Part shown: one piece after another, positions 10,764 through 22,100 of the stretch
Position numbering within the stretch: the stretch's first letter is position 1
How the letters are laid out: each line of letters opens with the position of its first letter
Assembly: GCA_023231475.1 (NCBI GenBank)
Contig: JALJEE010001801.1
Location: 1-64,000, forward strand
Source of the DNA: Seison nebaliae
Lineage: Eukaryota > Rotifera > Pararotatoria > Seisonacea > Seisonidae
Direction of reading: 5' to 3'
DNA: 64,000 bases
Made by a program: the position numbers and the translations under genes
Notes under the pieces: generated by a model
Databases searched by the model: none
What the model saw: only the letters and a program-made list of their open reading frames with translations
What the model was told of the DNA's origin: nothing

Positions 10764-11399
10764 TTAAACGCCACTCATATAACTTTTGAGTTCGCTGTTC
10801 AATTTCGTCTCGCTAATGTCCATTTTAACTTGATTTCCTTTCTTAACGTTCATTTTCTTCGCTGCTCCATTGCCATTGTTCTTGTTATTATTATTATTAT
10901 TGTTATTCTTTTTCAATTTGGTGTTATAGAAAGTTCGAGTGGGCCGATTGTTGAATTGAATTCTCGCCTTAATATTCTTGCCACTAACTCGATTGCCCAA
11001 AGGATTACCTTTTCCCACTTCGAATGACTTGCGTTGAAGACGAGTAGCGATATTGGCGACGGCCATCGATTTCAAACGTTCGGATCTGAGTCGGTTGTTC
11101 GGAATTTGTTGGATGGCTTTCGAAGTCGACAATCGCTTCACTGCATTCATCGTTCTCTTGTGTGCACGTTTGGTGGATAGTTGAGGGAATTCCACTGACA
11201 TCTTTCGATCTTTCTTCAAACGATTCTCCAACTCTAAAATGAATTGTTGATTCTTGTACGTTCCCGTATGTTCACTACTTCTCTTCGATTGCTTGTCCAA
11301 CATTTCCATGGCGTGAGTGAAACGATTGTGGAGTTTTTTCGTTGCAACCGCTTGCACCACCACACTCATATCCCACCAATTCTCGAACTTATACGTCAT
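10764..11399 (-). CDS. CHTOP: CHTOP-like mRNA export adaptor (FoP family)
   Basis: The frame is 211 aa from 11399. The Met at 11369 is the likelier homologous start, because MSVVVQAVATKKLHNRFTHA resembles the CHTOP N-terminus (KVVLKSTTKMSLNERFTN). The C-terminus TKLNSELKSYMSG matches the FoP/UAP56-binding motif (LDxxLDxYM) through which CHTOP and ALYREF bind the TREX helicase. The middle is Lys/Arg-rich (LRSERLKSMAVANIATRLQR) with a run of eight Asn (AAC/AAT codons). Unlike vertebrate CHTOP there is no long Gly/Arg-rich block, the region methylated by PRMT1. The role would be nuclear mRNA export; the assignment rests on both ends matching. Confidence 0.6.
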   Translation of the reverse strand: MTYKFENWWDMSVVVQAVATKKLHNRFTHAMEMLDKQSKRSSEHTGTYKNQQFILELENRLKKDRKMSVEFPQLSTKRAHKRTMNAVKRLSTSKAIQQIPNNRLRSERLKSMAVANIATRLQRKSFEVGKGNPLGNRVSGKNIKARIQFNNRPTRTFYNTKLKKNNNNNNNNKNNGNGAAKKMNVKKGNQVKMDISETKLNSELKSYMSGV

Positions 11400-11857
11400 T
11401 TTTGCTTGAAACGAAATTGATGGATGAATTGAATGCCACTAGAAAAATTTTTTCCGAAAGAACTAAATGAAATTGAGCTGAAAGAAATATTTATTAAATT
11501 ATTTCACCATTCATCACAATTATTATTTTCTCGATCTTATTCTATGGTTTCCCATCTAAAAATTCGGCTTACTTATATTAGATATTTCCATCTCTTCTCT
11601 TTTGTTTAGTGGAGGACAGTCAATTAATTATCGTGTATAATATTAATCATTTATTTGAAATTATTCGAATTTTTTTTCTCAATCTCAAAATTTAAAGTTT
11701 AAGCTTTAGCTTTTCATTCTCCGTTTATTTCCCATAAATCCTTCCCGAACTTAAAAACTTTATTTTATTACGATTCTTTAGTAATTTGTCTTTAACTATA
11801 TTAGTTTATTGAAGATATTGTTGATGAAATTCATTTATTGTTCAGATCAAATTTCAT
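11400..11857. other. Intergenic spacer
   Basis: AT-rich, no gene seen. It separates the CHTOP-like start from the 3' end of the tandem-C2 gene. Confidence 0.5.
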
Positions 11858-12867
11858 TCAAAATTCATCCAGTTCAAAATTATAATAATCGAGATATGTA
11901 GCGTATTTGGATAAAGTGGCTCCCTCTCTCACTCCTCCCCCGAACACTTTTCTCGCCAATATGATTTCTTCATTTCCATCCTCCAACAATTCCACCACCA
12001 ATCCATCACCATCTAATCGTCCCAAATTGAAAGGTACTCCCTCCACCACCCGTGCGTTGAAATGGAAAACGGTGTTGTAAAGAATGGGAATACTCGTTCC
12101 TAATGTGACGATACGACCCGTTTTTTGGAGAACCGTTACACCCAAATGTAAATAAGTAACTCGACAAGCCACACCTCAAAATTCAAATTATTCTTATGAT
12201 TTCTTATTTCTTTAACTCTAACGTATTGGGACTCCTCCGTGAAACATGGCCACTTCTTTCAATCGAAAATCCACTTTATAATCTTCGGCTTCAATTTTTG
12301 CACTTATCATAAAAATTGGTTGTAACTAATCGGAAATTAAACGATATTTATCAAACGACAACTTGAGGCATCGGCTCTAATCGTTTGCGAAATTTCACGC
12401 CATGTCCACGATTTGGATAACTAAATAACTTCTCTAATGGAAGATGTATCGCTCCAACCACCTGTTGTCTATGTGTACTCACCGAACAATCGATCACACA
12501 TAATTCCAGATATTGTATAGTCATCGATTGGGAACAAATCTAAATGATGAACTAACTATGTCTAAAAATTAAATTTTTCCAAATAACAGGCAAATTGACA
12601 TACTCTAAATATTCGGGGGATCTGCCCACACAAACTGAAGTTTGACGATAATCTTTCGATGGTAAAATGGTGGCTCTAATTCAGTAGGAGGAGGGGAGGG
12701 AATGACTTTTACACACTCACAATCTGACTCACTAACCTGACTAAACTGGCGGGTTCGAGACCTCCGGTGAGAGCGAGATTTTTTCCCTTCATTACAAAAA
12801 CTTCAATTCGAGGTTGTCCCAGAAATTCGACGGAGAACACCAATTCACCCAACGAGCCCACCCCCAT
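11858..12867 (-). CDS. Small tandem-C2-domain protein (synaptotagmin-like)
   Basis: Five exons, 12867-12737, 12675-12600, 12539-12363, 12325-12223 and 12174-11858, join in frame to 267 aa. The first C2 begins GELVFSVEFLGQPRIEVFVM, with strands YRQTSVCVGR and TIQYLELCVIDCS, then VVGAIHLPL. The second runs from about CRVTYLHLGVTVLQKTGR through NTVFHFNARV to GDGLVVELLEDG. Both follow the usual C2 beta-sandwich order. The calcium-binding aspartates expected in the top loops are not visible, so it is probably a calcium-independent membrane or protein-binding member. There is no signal peptide or transmembrane segment. The subfamily cannot be decided by eye. Confidence 0.6.
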
Positions 12868-13033
12868 ACTACGAATGAAAAATAAAAATTCCCTTGAAAT
12901 TTTTAGAAGAAATTGAAACTAAAATTACAAAAGATTTTTCTTCATTTCACATTCTTTTTTTTTTTAATTTTTTTCACAGAATTCCTCACGATGAAATTTT
13001 AATTAGAATTGACATATAATAGAAAAATTTAAT

Positions 13034-13519
13034 TTAAACAATTGAATTCAAATCAATATTTGGATCGTCGTCGATATCCGACTTTTTCTTCTCGTTATTT
13101 CCAGACTCTCTTCCTTTCATACTCTCTGCAACTCTTTCTAATGCTTCAATTCCTTGAATTTCGTCGAAAGTTAAAGTGGACTTATAATTTTTATTGGCCA
13201 ATTGAGCAGCAGCAGCTGCGATCGATGCACCTGCATTATGTATAGCATCGAATACTTTTTTCAATGGATCTCCTCTTTTATAACGACGTCGTGCTTTCAT
13301 GATATGTATCTGTAAGATTTGTTGTACATCAACACTATCCCAAAGACTGTTGGCTATCTCTTTAGCGACAGTTATCGCTTCCTCTCGATCATTCTCATTC
13401 ATGGAGCAATATCGTTCCGAATGAGAGTTCAAACAAGAAATTAATTGATCTCCCAAATCAGCCATCATCGCATGGAATGTGAATAAGAAAAAGAGCAGAG
13501 AGAAATTGAGTGAAAGCAT
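13034..13519 (-). CDS. Small secreted helical protein, unknown family
   Basis: A single exon, 161 aa. The N-terminus MLSLNFSLLFFLFTFHAMMA is a strong signal peptide. The mature part has two close cysteines (SCLNSHSERYC), then alternating charged helices, an Ala-rich segment (ASIAAAAAQLA) and an acidic tail (DIDDDPNIDL). No homology is recognised. It is likely secreted or luminal. Confidence 0.5.
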   Translation of the reverse strand: MLSLNFSLLFFLFTFHAMMADLGDQLISCLNSHSERYCSMNENDREEAITVAKEIANSLWDSVDVQQILQIHIMKARRRYKRGDPLKKVFDAIHNAGASIAAAAAQLANKNYKSTLTFDEIQGIEALERVAESMKGRESGNNEKKKSDIDDDPNIDLNSIV

Positions 13520-13665
13520 TCGGATAGAAGAATAAAGTAAAAAGGAAAAATGGAAATTTCATGGAGAATTTTAATTGTTAGACAAAAAGGCAAAAGTTTT
13601 CCACTCCCAAAATATTTCCTCCCCGTTTCACAAAACAAACGAATATGAAGAAATGGAAAATTTTT

Positions 13666-16600
13666 TTATTTTTTATTTGAAAACAAAACTTTCGAATTAA
13701 ATCGACATATTTTCTGTTTCGTCGTCAATCGAATGAATTTATTACAATTCTTCAAATATCCATAAGTTTCGGTTGGTGGGAGATATGTAGCAGAATTTAG
13801 AGGAAGAACGAATTTTCTCGATTGTCGTCGTCTTATTTCCGTTTCGAATAATAACAAGTTACGTCGTTTGAGAAATTCGTCTTGATCTTTCAAAAATTTA
13901 CTTAAACTTCCCAATTTCTTCTTCATCTCTTTAGATTGATTTATCATATTCTCCTTTTTACTCTTATACGACAATGTGAGAGATGATTCGATCAGATCTC
14001 GGAATTGTCGACATTTCAATTCTCTCTCCACTCGTTCACGAGTCAAAGTGTCTTGAGGTAAACTATTTGAACGTAATTGATATTTGATTGTTCGATTTGA
14101 ACTTCGACATGAATTTCTCCTCTTTAATAATATTTTCTTTTTGTCTTTACATTTCTCTAAACGAGCTGCATGAATAACTGAAGGGAAATGTTCGTTTCTT
14201 TCACGTGAATAATTATTCGTATCTAAAATATGTTTGGATTCGAGGAAGATGTTGAAAATTATTCGGTTTTGGAAAAGTCGCAGAGCTGAATGATAAGAAT
14301 GATCGTTGGTGACGATTTGACCCAAATTGCTCTCTGTCGATTTTCCTGTTTCCATATAATGTCCCAATTTCCTGATGTCGTGACAATATTTATATTTATC
14401 CTTGTTCATTCGTAAACGACTATCGATGTAATTCTCCAATTTCAAATGTTGTTTCGTTCGAAATAATTTCTTACCAGAAACATCATTCAATAATTGCTTC
14501 GCCTTCTCAAACCATTTCAATTGCACCAAAATAATCGCCGTATTGAAATATAGGAGTGATAAATCTTTCCCACTCGATACGTGTTCCTTCTGCTCCTTAA
14601 TCAATTTTAGACATTTCACATAATCTCCTTTCACATAACTCAATTCCACTTTATACATTAACAATTCGAATCTAAAGAAAAAAATTTTAATTTTAAAATT
14701 TATATTTAAATATAAATAAATAAATTTAATTTTTTAATAATAACCTAATACGTTTTTTCGTTGGAACGATGTTGGAATGTTTCTCCAGAACATCCAAATA
14801 TTTTTTCGCCACCACATAATTGCGGAGACGGATGTTCACATCGATCAATTTCAATCGAAAATAAAATCTGAAAATGTTACCAATTAAAATAGAAGAGAAA
14901 GAGAATTTGCAAACGATAAATTTTCGACATTCTTCTCCGAAATTTCCATTTGCGGTTCCATCCGAAATGGCTGACTACCATATTCGCTGGTATTGCGATT
15001 TTTCATTTCTTTTCTTATTCGATCGACGCCTAAAGTGCCATGTTCGAGATGTCGTTGAATGAATCTGACGAAAAATAGTGAAGATGATGAAAAGAAAAAA
15101 AAAAGAACTGAAGAAATTTTTCCGAACATAATCGATTGGATTGTTGGGAGAAGAATCCGATGGTAATGAAAAATTGAATAATCTGAGGAAATTGAAACAA
15201 TTGCTAATGAGAGAGAGAGAGAGAAATGAGAAGGAAATGAGAAATGTGGAGAAACTTGTCGGAGATCGTTGAAATTGTGTTGGAGATTTTGAAAAATTTT
15301 TGAAATAACTTCAACATAATGAGCAACGATGATGATATTATGAGAATAATCATTGAACAATTTCGTGAGATAGACGAATGATGAAAGGAGATTACCCTTC
15401 TGATAAAGATTGACGGAGAGATGAAGTAGAACGATGTTCGATGTCTTCCTATGATAAAAATTATTGATTCTTGATGAATTGAGATATTTCTTTCCATTGA
15501 TCATTCGATGATAATCGGATTGATAATTACGATCGAAAATATCTTGTGAATAATCATTTCGTAGAAGTATCTTGTAAATCATTGAATTATATAAACGGAT
15601 GATATATTCATTAAAAATAGAGAGATTAAATGAATAATCATCATTTCCTTTACAAACGAATTGAGTGTTTGTAATTTTGAATGAATCACAAAATCTCTCT
15701 ATACAATTATTTCCTTTCCTACAACAATTACGTATAGCAAATGAATAAAGATTGACATTTTTATTCCGTTCGTCATTACCCACAATCATCAGATTCTCTA
15801 TGAGATTCTCATTAGGACACATTTGTCTCAATACACGTCCAACACAATTAATAAAATAATAAAGAATGAGGAGAAAATGTCGAGAGAATGATTGCTCAAT
15901 AATTAATTGATACGCTTTCTCATACAATTGAACGGCATAATGGAAATTGCCCATCCCATTCATCAAATTCCCACAAACTAATAATAATCGAATATAATGG
16001 AAAGTGAAATGATGTTGATTCATATGATTTCTTGCATTAAATTTTTTCCCACATTTTCCACAATCACCGCCCACGAAACCATTCTTGAGCATTTGAACAA
16101 ACTCTCGAATGATCTTCAATGACGTCCGATATTCTTTCGATTTGAGTGTTCGTTCCAAACGATAATATTTCACAGAGAATGTATCGAATTCATAATTGCT
16201 CTTCTTCTTCGACAATTTAAGGAGATGCCACTTCCTGAAATAATTCTCGTCTTTCACACCCAAATTCACATTTGCTGTCATTCGGAGCCATTCCACATAA
16301 TCTCCCAATTGTGCCCAATCGCCTTTGAGGGAATCGCGCAAAACCAACTCGAACATACCACAACGATGATAAGCGTTGAGTAAAACGAAACGAATCCGTT
16401 TCAAATAATTCTCATCCGTAATACATGACAACAATTTATTTCCCAATGTCAAACATTCCTCCAACTCATTCAAATGGAAGAGAACGAGGAAATAATTGAA
16501 ATGGAGGAAACATTTATCCCGTTTCTTCAAATCCTTCACCTCCAACGTAATCTCTTCGATACGATAGATTTGTTGAATACGTTCAAGCAACACCTCCCAA

Positions 16601-16686
16601 TCAGTCGCCCCACCAAGATAAAACTCGACAATACTTCGATTCATTAAGATACGGTCATAATTCATCAAAGATTGTCGTCTCTTCAT
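13666..16686 (-). CDS. CNOT10: CNOT10-like TPR protein of the CCR4-NOT deadenylase
   Basis: Five exons, 16686-15256, 15203-15109, 15064-14915, 14867-14745 and 14671-13666, keep frame across introns of 44-73 bp and give 934 aa. The N-terminus NYDRILMNRSIVEFY aligns with CNOT10 DDYKIILNTAVAEFF. FLHFNYFLVLFHLNELEECL matches YYNQAVILYHLRQYTEAI, and LLHLSVNLYQKGNLLSSF matches LLYNCGIQLLHIGRPLAAF. Further TPR-type helix pairs occur (YKVELSYVKGDYVKCLKLI, YFNTAIILVQLKWFEKAKQL). CNOT10 forms the N-terminal module of CCR4-NOT with CNOT11. The protein is longer than the usual roughly 740 aa because of inserts and a basic, non-TPR C-terminal tail of about 230 residues (from about 14360 down). That tail could instead belong to a lineage-specific extension. 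Confidence 0.6.
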
Positions 16687-17052
16687 CCATATGTATGTCC
16701 AGAGATTGAATAATAATTCTTTGTTGAAGAAAAGAATAAAATGCGATTAATAATATTTTAGGAGAAAGTTCCCATGGTTTTTATAGGAATAATATGGGAT
16801 TGAGATTGTGTGTATAATTAGAATTAATTATGTGAAAATTGCACATACAAATGCGTTCGTATAATATTTGAAAAATACAGATCATTTTTTGTGTGTGTGT
16901 TTTGAAGAGAAATTGAATGAGAAAATTGTCAGTATTGTTTCAATATATTGCGTTTAGATTTTTTTCCGTTCCATAATCACATGTTGATAGGAATATATAG
17001 ACACATTTGAGAAAGAAAATTACAGATAAGATTATGTGAAAAATTTGTTTTA
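16687..17052. other. Intergenic, no gene seen
   Basis: This is the upstream region of the CNOT10-like gene. It holds a short (TG)n run near 16891 and otherwise nothing recognisable. Confidence 0.45.
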
Positions 17053-17160
17053 TTAACTCTCGTATCGGTGGTGGTGGAAATCGTTGAGGAAATATTCGTG
17101 TTCGAATCGGATAAGACGATTCTTCTTCTCAGTCCCATCGGACAAATTAGTCGTTTCCAT
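17053..17160 (-). CDS. Possible 35-aa small protein or terminal exon
   Basis: A short open frame from ATG at 17160: METTNLSDGTEKKNRL, then IRFEHEYFLNDFHHH. It ends in TAA, and AATAAA overlaps the stop, as expected for a tight 3' end. Composition looks protein-like (charged, then aromatic/His), but the frame is too short to identify and could be the last exon of a longer gene. No homologue is recognised. Confidence 0.3.
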   Translation of the reverse strand: METTNLSDGTEKKNRLIRFEHEYFLNDFHHHRYES

Positions 17161-17639
17161 TTACTTTCAAGAAAAAAAAAGAAAAACGCACAATTATTAA
17201 AAATTCGAAATTATTTGATTTTGTCCGAACAAAGGCTTTATTGTTAATTCGAGTTACCGGTCAATTCCTTCAAGATATTCTCCTTCTCAATTCTAATCAC
17301 TTCTCCCAATTCAAATTTTCCGCTTATAATTACTCCTCGTTAATGCCACGCCTCCACTAAATTCACACTCATTGTTTGTGTGTATGTAAAACGAATTGTT
17401 CTATTTTCCTTTTAACGTGTTTATACTACTGTATAAAGTTAATACCTAATACTATAAACAAATCCGTTCCATATGTTCTCCAATAACGAGCAATAAAATG
17501 AGTAGGGTGTAGAGAGAGAGAGAGAAATTCGAGAAAATAAAAATTGAATTCTAAAGAATTCTTTTAAAATATTTGAAGTTTATTTCAAATAAATTTTTTC
17601 TCCCCTCTTTCTTACCCAAAGAAATAAATAAATAAATTT
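17161..17639. other. Intergenic with (GA)n tract
   Basis: Contains a (GA)n run near 17510-17525 and AT-rich sequence, directly left of the LINE fragment. No gene seen. Confidence 0.45.
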
Positions 17640-18300
17640 AAAAAAAACAATAAAAAATATTCTTGGTCCTTGGCTGTTCGGACTCACTCTTGACTGGGTC
17701 ATTCTTCAGTTAAACGAACTTTACACCATCAAAATCAATGGTACTAAATTTCCGGACGCCTTAACCTATGCCGACGACATCTTAATTTTTTCCACTTCTC
17801 CTCGACAACTCAACCAAATTCGTGAAAAACCACCGGTTCTCCTGGAATTTTTTAATCTCCTGAAGTTTCCATTAAAATCATCCGACGAAGACTGTCGTCC
17901 TTTCCACAACTCTCTCTGTGCTGAGGAAATTCCCAACTTCCTCTTTTCCAGTGCTAGTTCATACGTTCCTCGGTGTCTTCGTAGACTCCAAAATAGTAGC
18001 ATCAGCTTCACTCGATCATATTCGGAACAAATTCGTTCGAGTCTCCTTCTCATTCTGAACACGATCGAAATATCTTCCATTGGCTATTCGTTTGCGTGTT
18101 TTCTCCTCACTCGTTCTTCCATTATACGGACTGGACTCGCTACTTTTCGTCTCCAACAACTCATTCCTCAGAATGGACCGAACATACAACAACATCATCC
18201 ATCGCCTCATAGGGTGTTTCAAGAGAATCAATCGAAATCTAACTTTCTCGATCACCTAATTTCTTCCATTTTCCATTACATATTGTCGACGCGTTTTCCG
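17640..18300 (+). mobile_element. LINE (non-LTR retrotransposon) reverse-transcriptase fragment
   Basis: From about 17660 the plus strand reads GPWLFGLTLDWVI, then LTYADDILIFSTSPRQL: RT motifs 4 and 5 with the catalytic YADD box. Further on, with frame changes, come the thumb-type phrases FLGVFVDSKIVASASLDHI and LPLAIRLRVFSSLVLPLYG. The order (YADD, FLGV, LPLYGLDSL) is that of LINE reverse transcriptases, with some resemblance to R2-like elements. It is 5'-truncated, has no endonuclease, and carries frameshifts and a stop, so it is dead. Confidence 0.7.
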
Positions 18301-18474
18301 TGTCATTGAGAACTTCTATAAATAAATTAATAAAAAAAATAATGGATCTGTAAAATCCCATAGAAGAATAATTTAGATCTCGTTCTCGTAGAGAATCCTC
18401 AAGGCATTTGTCTGATTGTTCTCTATCAGAGTGTTTGCAGAGTTTAGAGTAGATATCTGACCGTCAAGTAACTA

Positions 18475-18795
18475 GGAGACAGATGGACGTTCGGTCCATT
18501 CTAAACTATTAGACGCGAACAATAATGAATCAAGTCGGTAAAATGGGAGAACGAGGGAATTGAAAACCCTTAGACGAACAGTAAAAGGAAGGTATTTCTT
18601 TCGTGATGCGAAATAGAATGAAGCTCGAACGAATTTGTTAGGAATCTAATCGAGTGATGCCGATTCCGCTATTTTGGAATCCACGAGAACTCCAAAGAAT
18701 GTGTGATTATAACTAGGAGGAAGAGAAATATAATTATTCCTCATGACGGATGGAGTTGTCGTAAGAACGACGGTCTTCGTCGAGTAAAAGAAAAG
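18475..18795 (-). mobile_element. Second, inverted and more decayed copy of the same LINE segment
   Basis: On the minus strand the sequence HTFFGVLVDSKIAESASLD, then LPFTVRLRVFNSLVLPFYR and NS..RMDRT, matches the 17880-18190 part of the neighbouring LINE fragment base for base over long runs (e.g. AACAAATTCGTTCGAG in both). It lacks the YADD part. It contains stops and small indels. The two fragments face each other about 175 bp apart. Confidence 0.65.
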
Positions 18796-19192
18796 AAGGA
18801 TGATATTTAGAAAGGAAATAATTTATTTCTCGAAATAGTTAACAAATAATTGAAAGTAGAAAAGAGAAGAAACATCAAATATAATTGATCACTAAAGTTT
18901 CACGTGTAACAGTTTTAATATCTGGATAGTCTGAAAGTTGTCACTCTTATCTATGTCAATCGTGTAATGGTGGCTAATGACGCGATCATTGTTTTGTAAT
19001 TAATTTCCAAAAAAAAATTCTTTTATTATTTTAATAAATTATGAGAAATAATTCTGTTTTTGAATTGTATTCGATTAAGCGCGAGATAGAATTAAATTAA
19101 AGTTTCGAGATTTGTGAGGTAGAGAAAAAGTGAAATTGAGTGTGAGTAGAGAATCGTTTTATGGCAATTTGAGTGACATGGAAAATAATACT
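18796..19192. other. Intergenic, AT-rich
   Basis: No gene seen. It lies downstream of the LPMO stop and contains a lone CACGTG at about 18901. Confidence 0.45.
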
Positions 19193-20782
19193 TCAATATC
19201 GGTAGAGGTCGACACAAATGCAGAACGGATATAAACTACAATTCCCTTTGAGACACTTCGTTAAACAGATGGAGCGCAAATGTTGCACATTCCTATGAAG
19301 TACGTCACCAACACACACTTCACGTCTCCTCGGCTTGTGATACATGAGAATCTGATGTTTCCGATTCAACATTATTTCTATTAAAAAATTTATCAATTTC
19401 TTTTTCGCTTTCAGTCTCTCTTCATTTCCCCTTTCCATCTTCTCACCATGATTCAATCGATTGATATTATCAGAATAAATTTGAATTTTTTTTTGAATAT
19501 TTTTTTGAATTTTTTTTTGAATTTTCTTTTGAATTTTCTTTTGAATTTTCTTTTTCATCGGATGATATTTGATAGATGAAGAATGAATTTTGTTAGGATG
19601 ATGTTTCGAATAATTCCTGATTGAAGGATGAGTCCGATATTCATTTGTTGTACTTACCAACTGAGTTGTTGGAGTGATTTGTGATGAGAGAAACGGTAAA
19701 TTGGCACTTCGAGATAGAGAAGTTTTGGATTTTATTAAATTTTTTATCAATTCCATTTTCGACTTCTTCGTACTGAATCGATGAAGTTTTTTAAAAATCT
19801 TCTTCAAAATTAATTTTCTTATAATTTCCTGAATATTCTCTTTCGGTTTGACTTGTTCGTCTGAATTACAATCGGTATGTGAATGTGATTGAGTATGTAT
19901 TGGAGATGGTTTCTTTTCTGATATCTGATATCGATTCGTGTCGTTCTTCTCTGTAATTCGGATATCGGCACAATTCCAGAATTCTTCCTGCGGTCCACAA
20001 CCAATACATGATTTGCCCGTTTCCAAATCGACTCCCCATGAATTGCCTCCATGATAACGCCATTGAATGACACATTGATTACAAATCATATTTTTTGGGA
20101 GACGAGTTCTGAAACTGGACTAAAAAGACCAAATGAATTAATCGAATAAAATTGAACTGTATTCGAATATCGTGTTCTTGTGAATGGACTTGATATTTAT
20201 AGCCATGTCCCTCGATATGGAGAGAATTGGCATTGAAACATTCTTGAGTGACCGATCCGTAATGAGAGGGACAGATGGCCAATTCGAACCATCCACGATG
20301 ATTTGCAGTTATCTAAAGAGAATTCTTTACAAAAATATTGAGGGAAATATTAACGATGATATGAATGTCGATTAATTCATTCTCTTTATATGTGGCGGTG
20401 ATGACACCTGAATAAAATTTGCCACCAGGTTCATGATTTCGTTCACCATCAAACGGATCACCACACACTCCACATTTCCCATCTGAATTATTATTAATTA
20501 TTTACCAAACGAGAATTTAATTTGAGTTTTAGGAATTTAAATAAAAAAATTAATTTAAATTAATTAATGAAGAATGAGTGAAAGGGGAAATGATTAATAA
20601 CCGTTGTGGAGCCATTGGCGACTGAAACCACCACAGTAGTTCTCGTTGTCGTTATAATTAGGAATACAATTGGCGAATTTGCGCCAACAACTGTTGCGAG
20701 AGGCGGGCGTTTCTATATGGCCGTGTGAGTGGATTGGACGAGGGATAAAATGTAAGAGAAGGAGAAGGAATATCGTTAGCAT
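19193..20782 (-). CDS. AA15 lytic polysaccharide monooxygenase with long Lys-rich extension
   Basis: Four exons, 20782-20602, 20482-20355, 20312-20158 and 20108-19193, sum to exactly 1380 nt (459 aa). The signal peptide MLTIFLLLLLHFIPRPIHS is followed by mature His1 in HGHIETPASRNSCWR, the first copper ligand. CGGFSRQW, GKCGVCGDPFDG and TANHRGWFELAICP follow; the His of NHRGWF is the second ligand. Then come NSWGVDLETGKSCIGCGPQEEFWNCADI, where the axial aromatic lies. AA15 enzymes are secreted, copper-dependent and cleave chitin or cellulose oxidatively. After the catalytic domain comes a Ser/Thr/Lys-rich region of about 190 residues, including a four-residue repeat (KIQK), and finally a Cys cluster (CVGDV..CLTKCLKGNC..FCICV) like the small C-terminal Cys module of many AA15 proteins. 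The family is typically shorter. Confidence 0.85.
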
Positions 20783-21601
20783 AGTTCGAATTATTCCATC
20801 GTCACTGAAATTCCTTCACATGAGAGAATAGTGTGGATTGGTGGGGGGAATAATTTTATGGAAATATTTAGGTGAACATGTCAAATAGTTTTGTGATGAA
20901 ATTATCGACATATGATAACGTCCTTGTTCTCTTTCTTCGTCAATCTCTTTCTCGCAGCTTAGAGACGAAGTGAGAAGAAAAAAAGTAGAAATCTGATAAT
21001 AAATGGAAATCGAATGAATAACAAAAAGAAATTCCTGTCAGAATTCCATTACTTCATTATTGTTTGTTGAACAAACGTTTCTCCATTGTGCCACTTGATC
21101 ATCATCACAATTTATTTATGATAACGATGAGAAATGGATAAGAAAAGAAATCGAGATGAACATCACTTTTATTTGATGGATGAATCGTTTCTGATAAATC
21201 TGTTTTATCATTCAATCGAGACTCCCATTCAATTCATGTCATCCGATGATCAACATATTCTCATTATATTTGATCAGGGAGACGGGGATCGACGACGAAC
21301 TTTCTCTTATTCACACAAAAAACACACAAAAAAACACACACACACACATAACCACAATAAATCGAGCGCTATCAAAACATATGATGTCAGCGTTTGTTTG
21401 ATGAACTGTCATCGAAACAAACTCGAGAAAATCGGGAGCAAAATGATTAGGAAAGTTTATGAAAGAATTCTTCCATTCTTTCTTCGTTGTAATCATGCGA
21501 AATTAAATTTCCATCTCTCCTCCACCTTGCTCTCTCACTTGAACATCGTCTCTCTTAATAATCCAATGATACATAGATTCGGGAGCAAGAACGTGATGGA
21601 A

Positions 21602-21665
21602 ACATTAACTGAGACAGTAATTGAAACAGTAACTAAAACAGTAACTAAAACAGTAACTGAAACAT
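21602..21665 (+). repeat. 12-bp tandem repeat (ACAGTAACTxAA), about 5 copies
   Basis: Repeats of the form ACAGTAACTAAA/ACAGTAACTGAA follow one another with one or two changes per copy. It is a minisatellite-like tract in intergenic DNA. Confidence 0.7.
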
Positions 21666-22100
21666 TCCTTTCATCCCCCTACAGACTACTATTACTACTA
21701 ATAGGAATAGGATGACATGGGAAGAATGTTTTTGCGAAGAAAATTCTCCACACAATTAAGAAGTTCCATCCAAATCCAAATTGATTCTCTCTTACACAAC
21801 AACAATTCCTTTTTCTATTGTGATTGATTTGAGTGGAAGGACAATAAATTCAAATTTTCAGAATTTTATTAAATAATATTTAAATTTCATTCAAAGTATT
21901 AATATATTGAAAAAGGATGAAATGAAATGGAAATGACTTACGTGAACTAAAGTGAATATGTTTATGAATGTGTCTAATGAAATAAACTGACAATTTCTCT
22001 ATCTAATATGAGAGGTATTTAGGAAATTGGGAATAAGACAATTTAACATGTTCATCTTTCGAGTTCTATTAGTTATTGTTAAGAATTTGAGTTTTATGAA

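Noticed and set aside
17040-18800. An intact, possibly active LINE
   Set aside because: No endonuclease, no full RT frame, and both copies carry stops and frame changes.
21134-21715. 193-codon plus-strand open frame
   Set aside because: It spans an (AC)n run and a 12-bp tandem repeat giving an artificial ETVT repeat. No splice context or recognisable domain.
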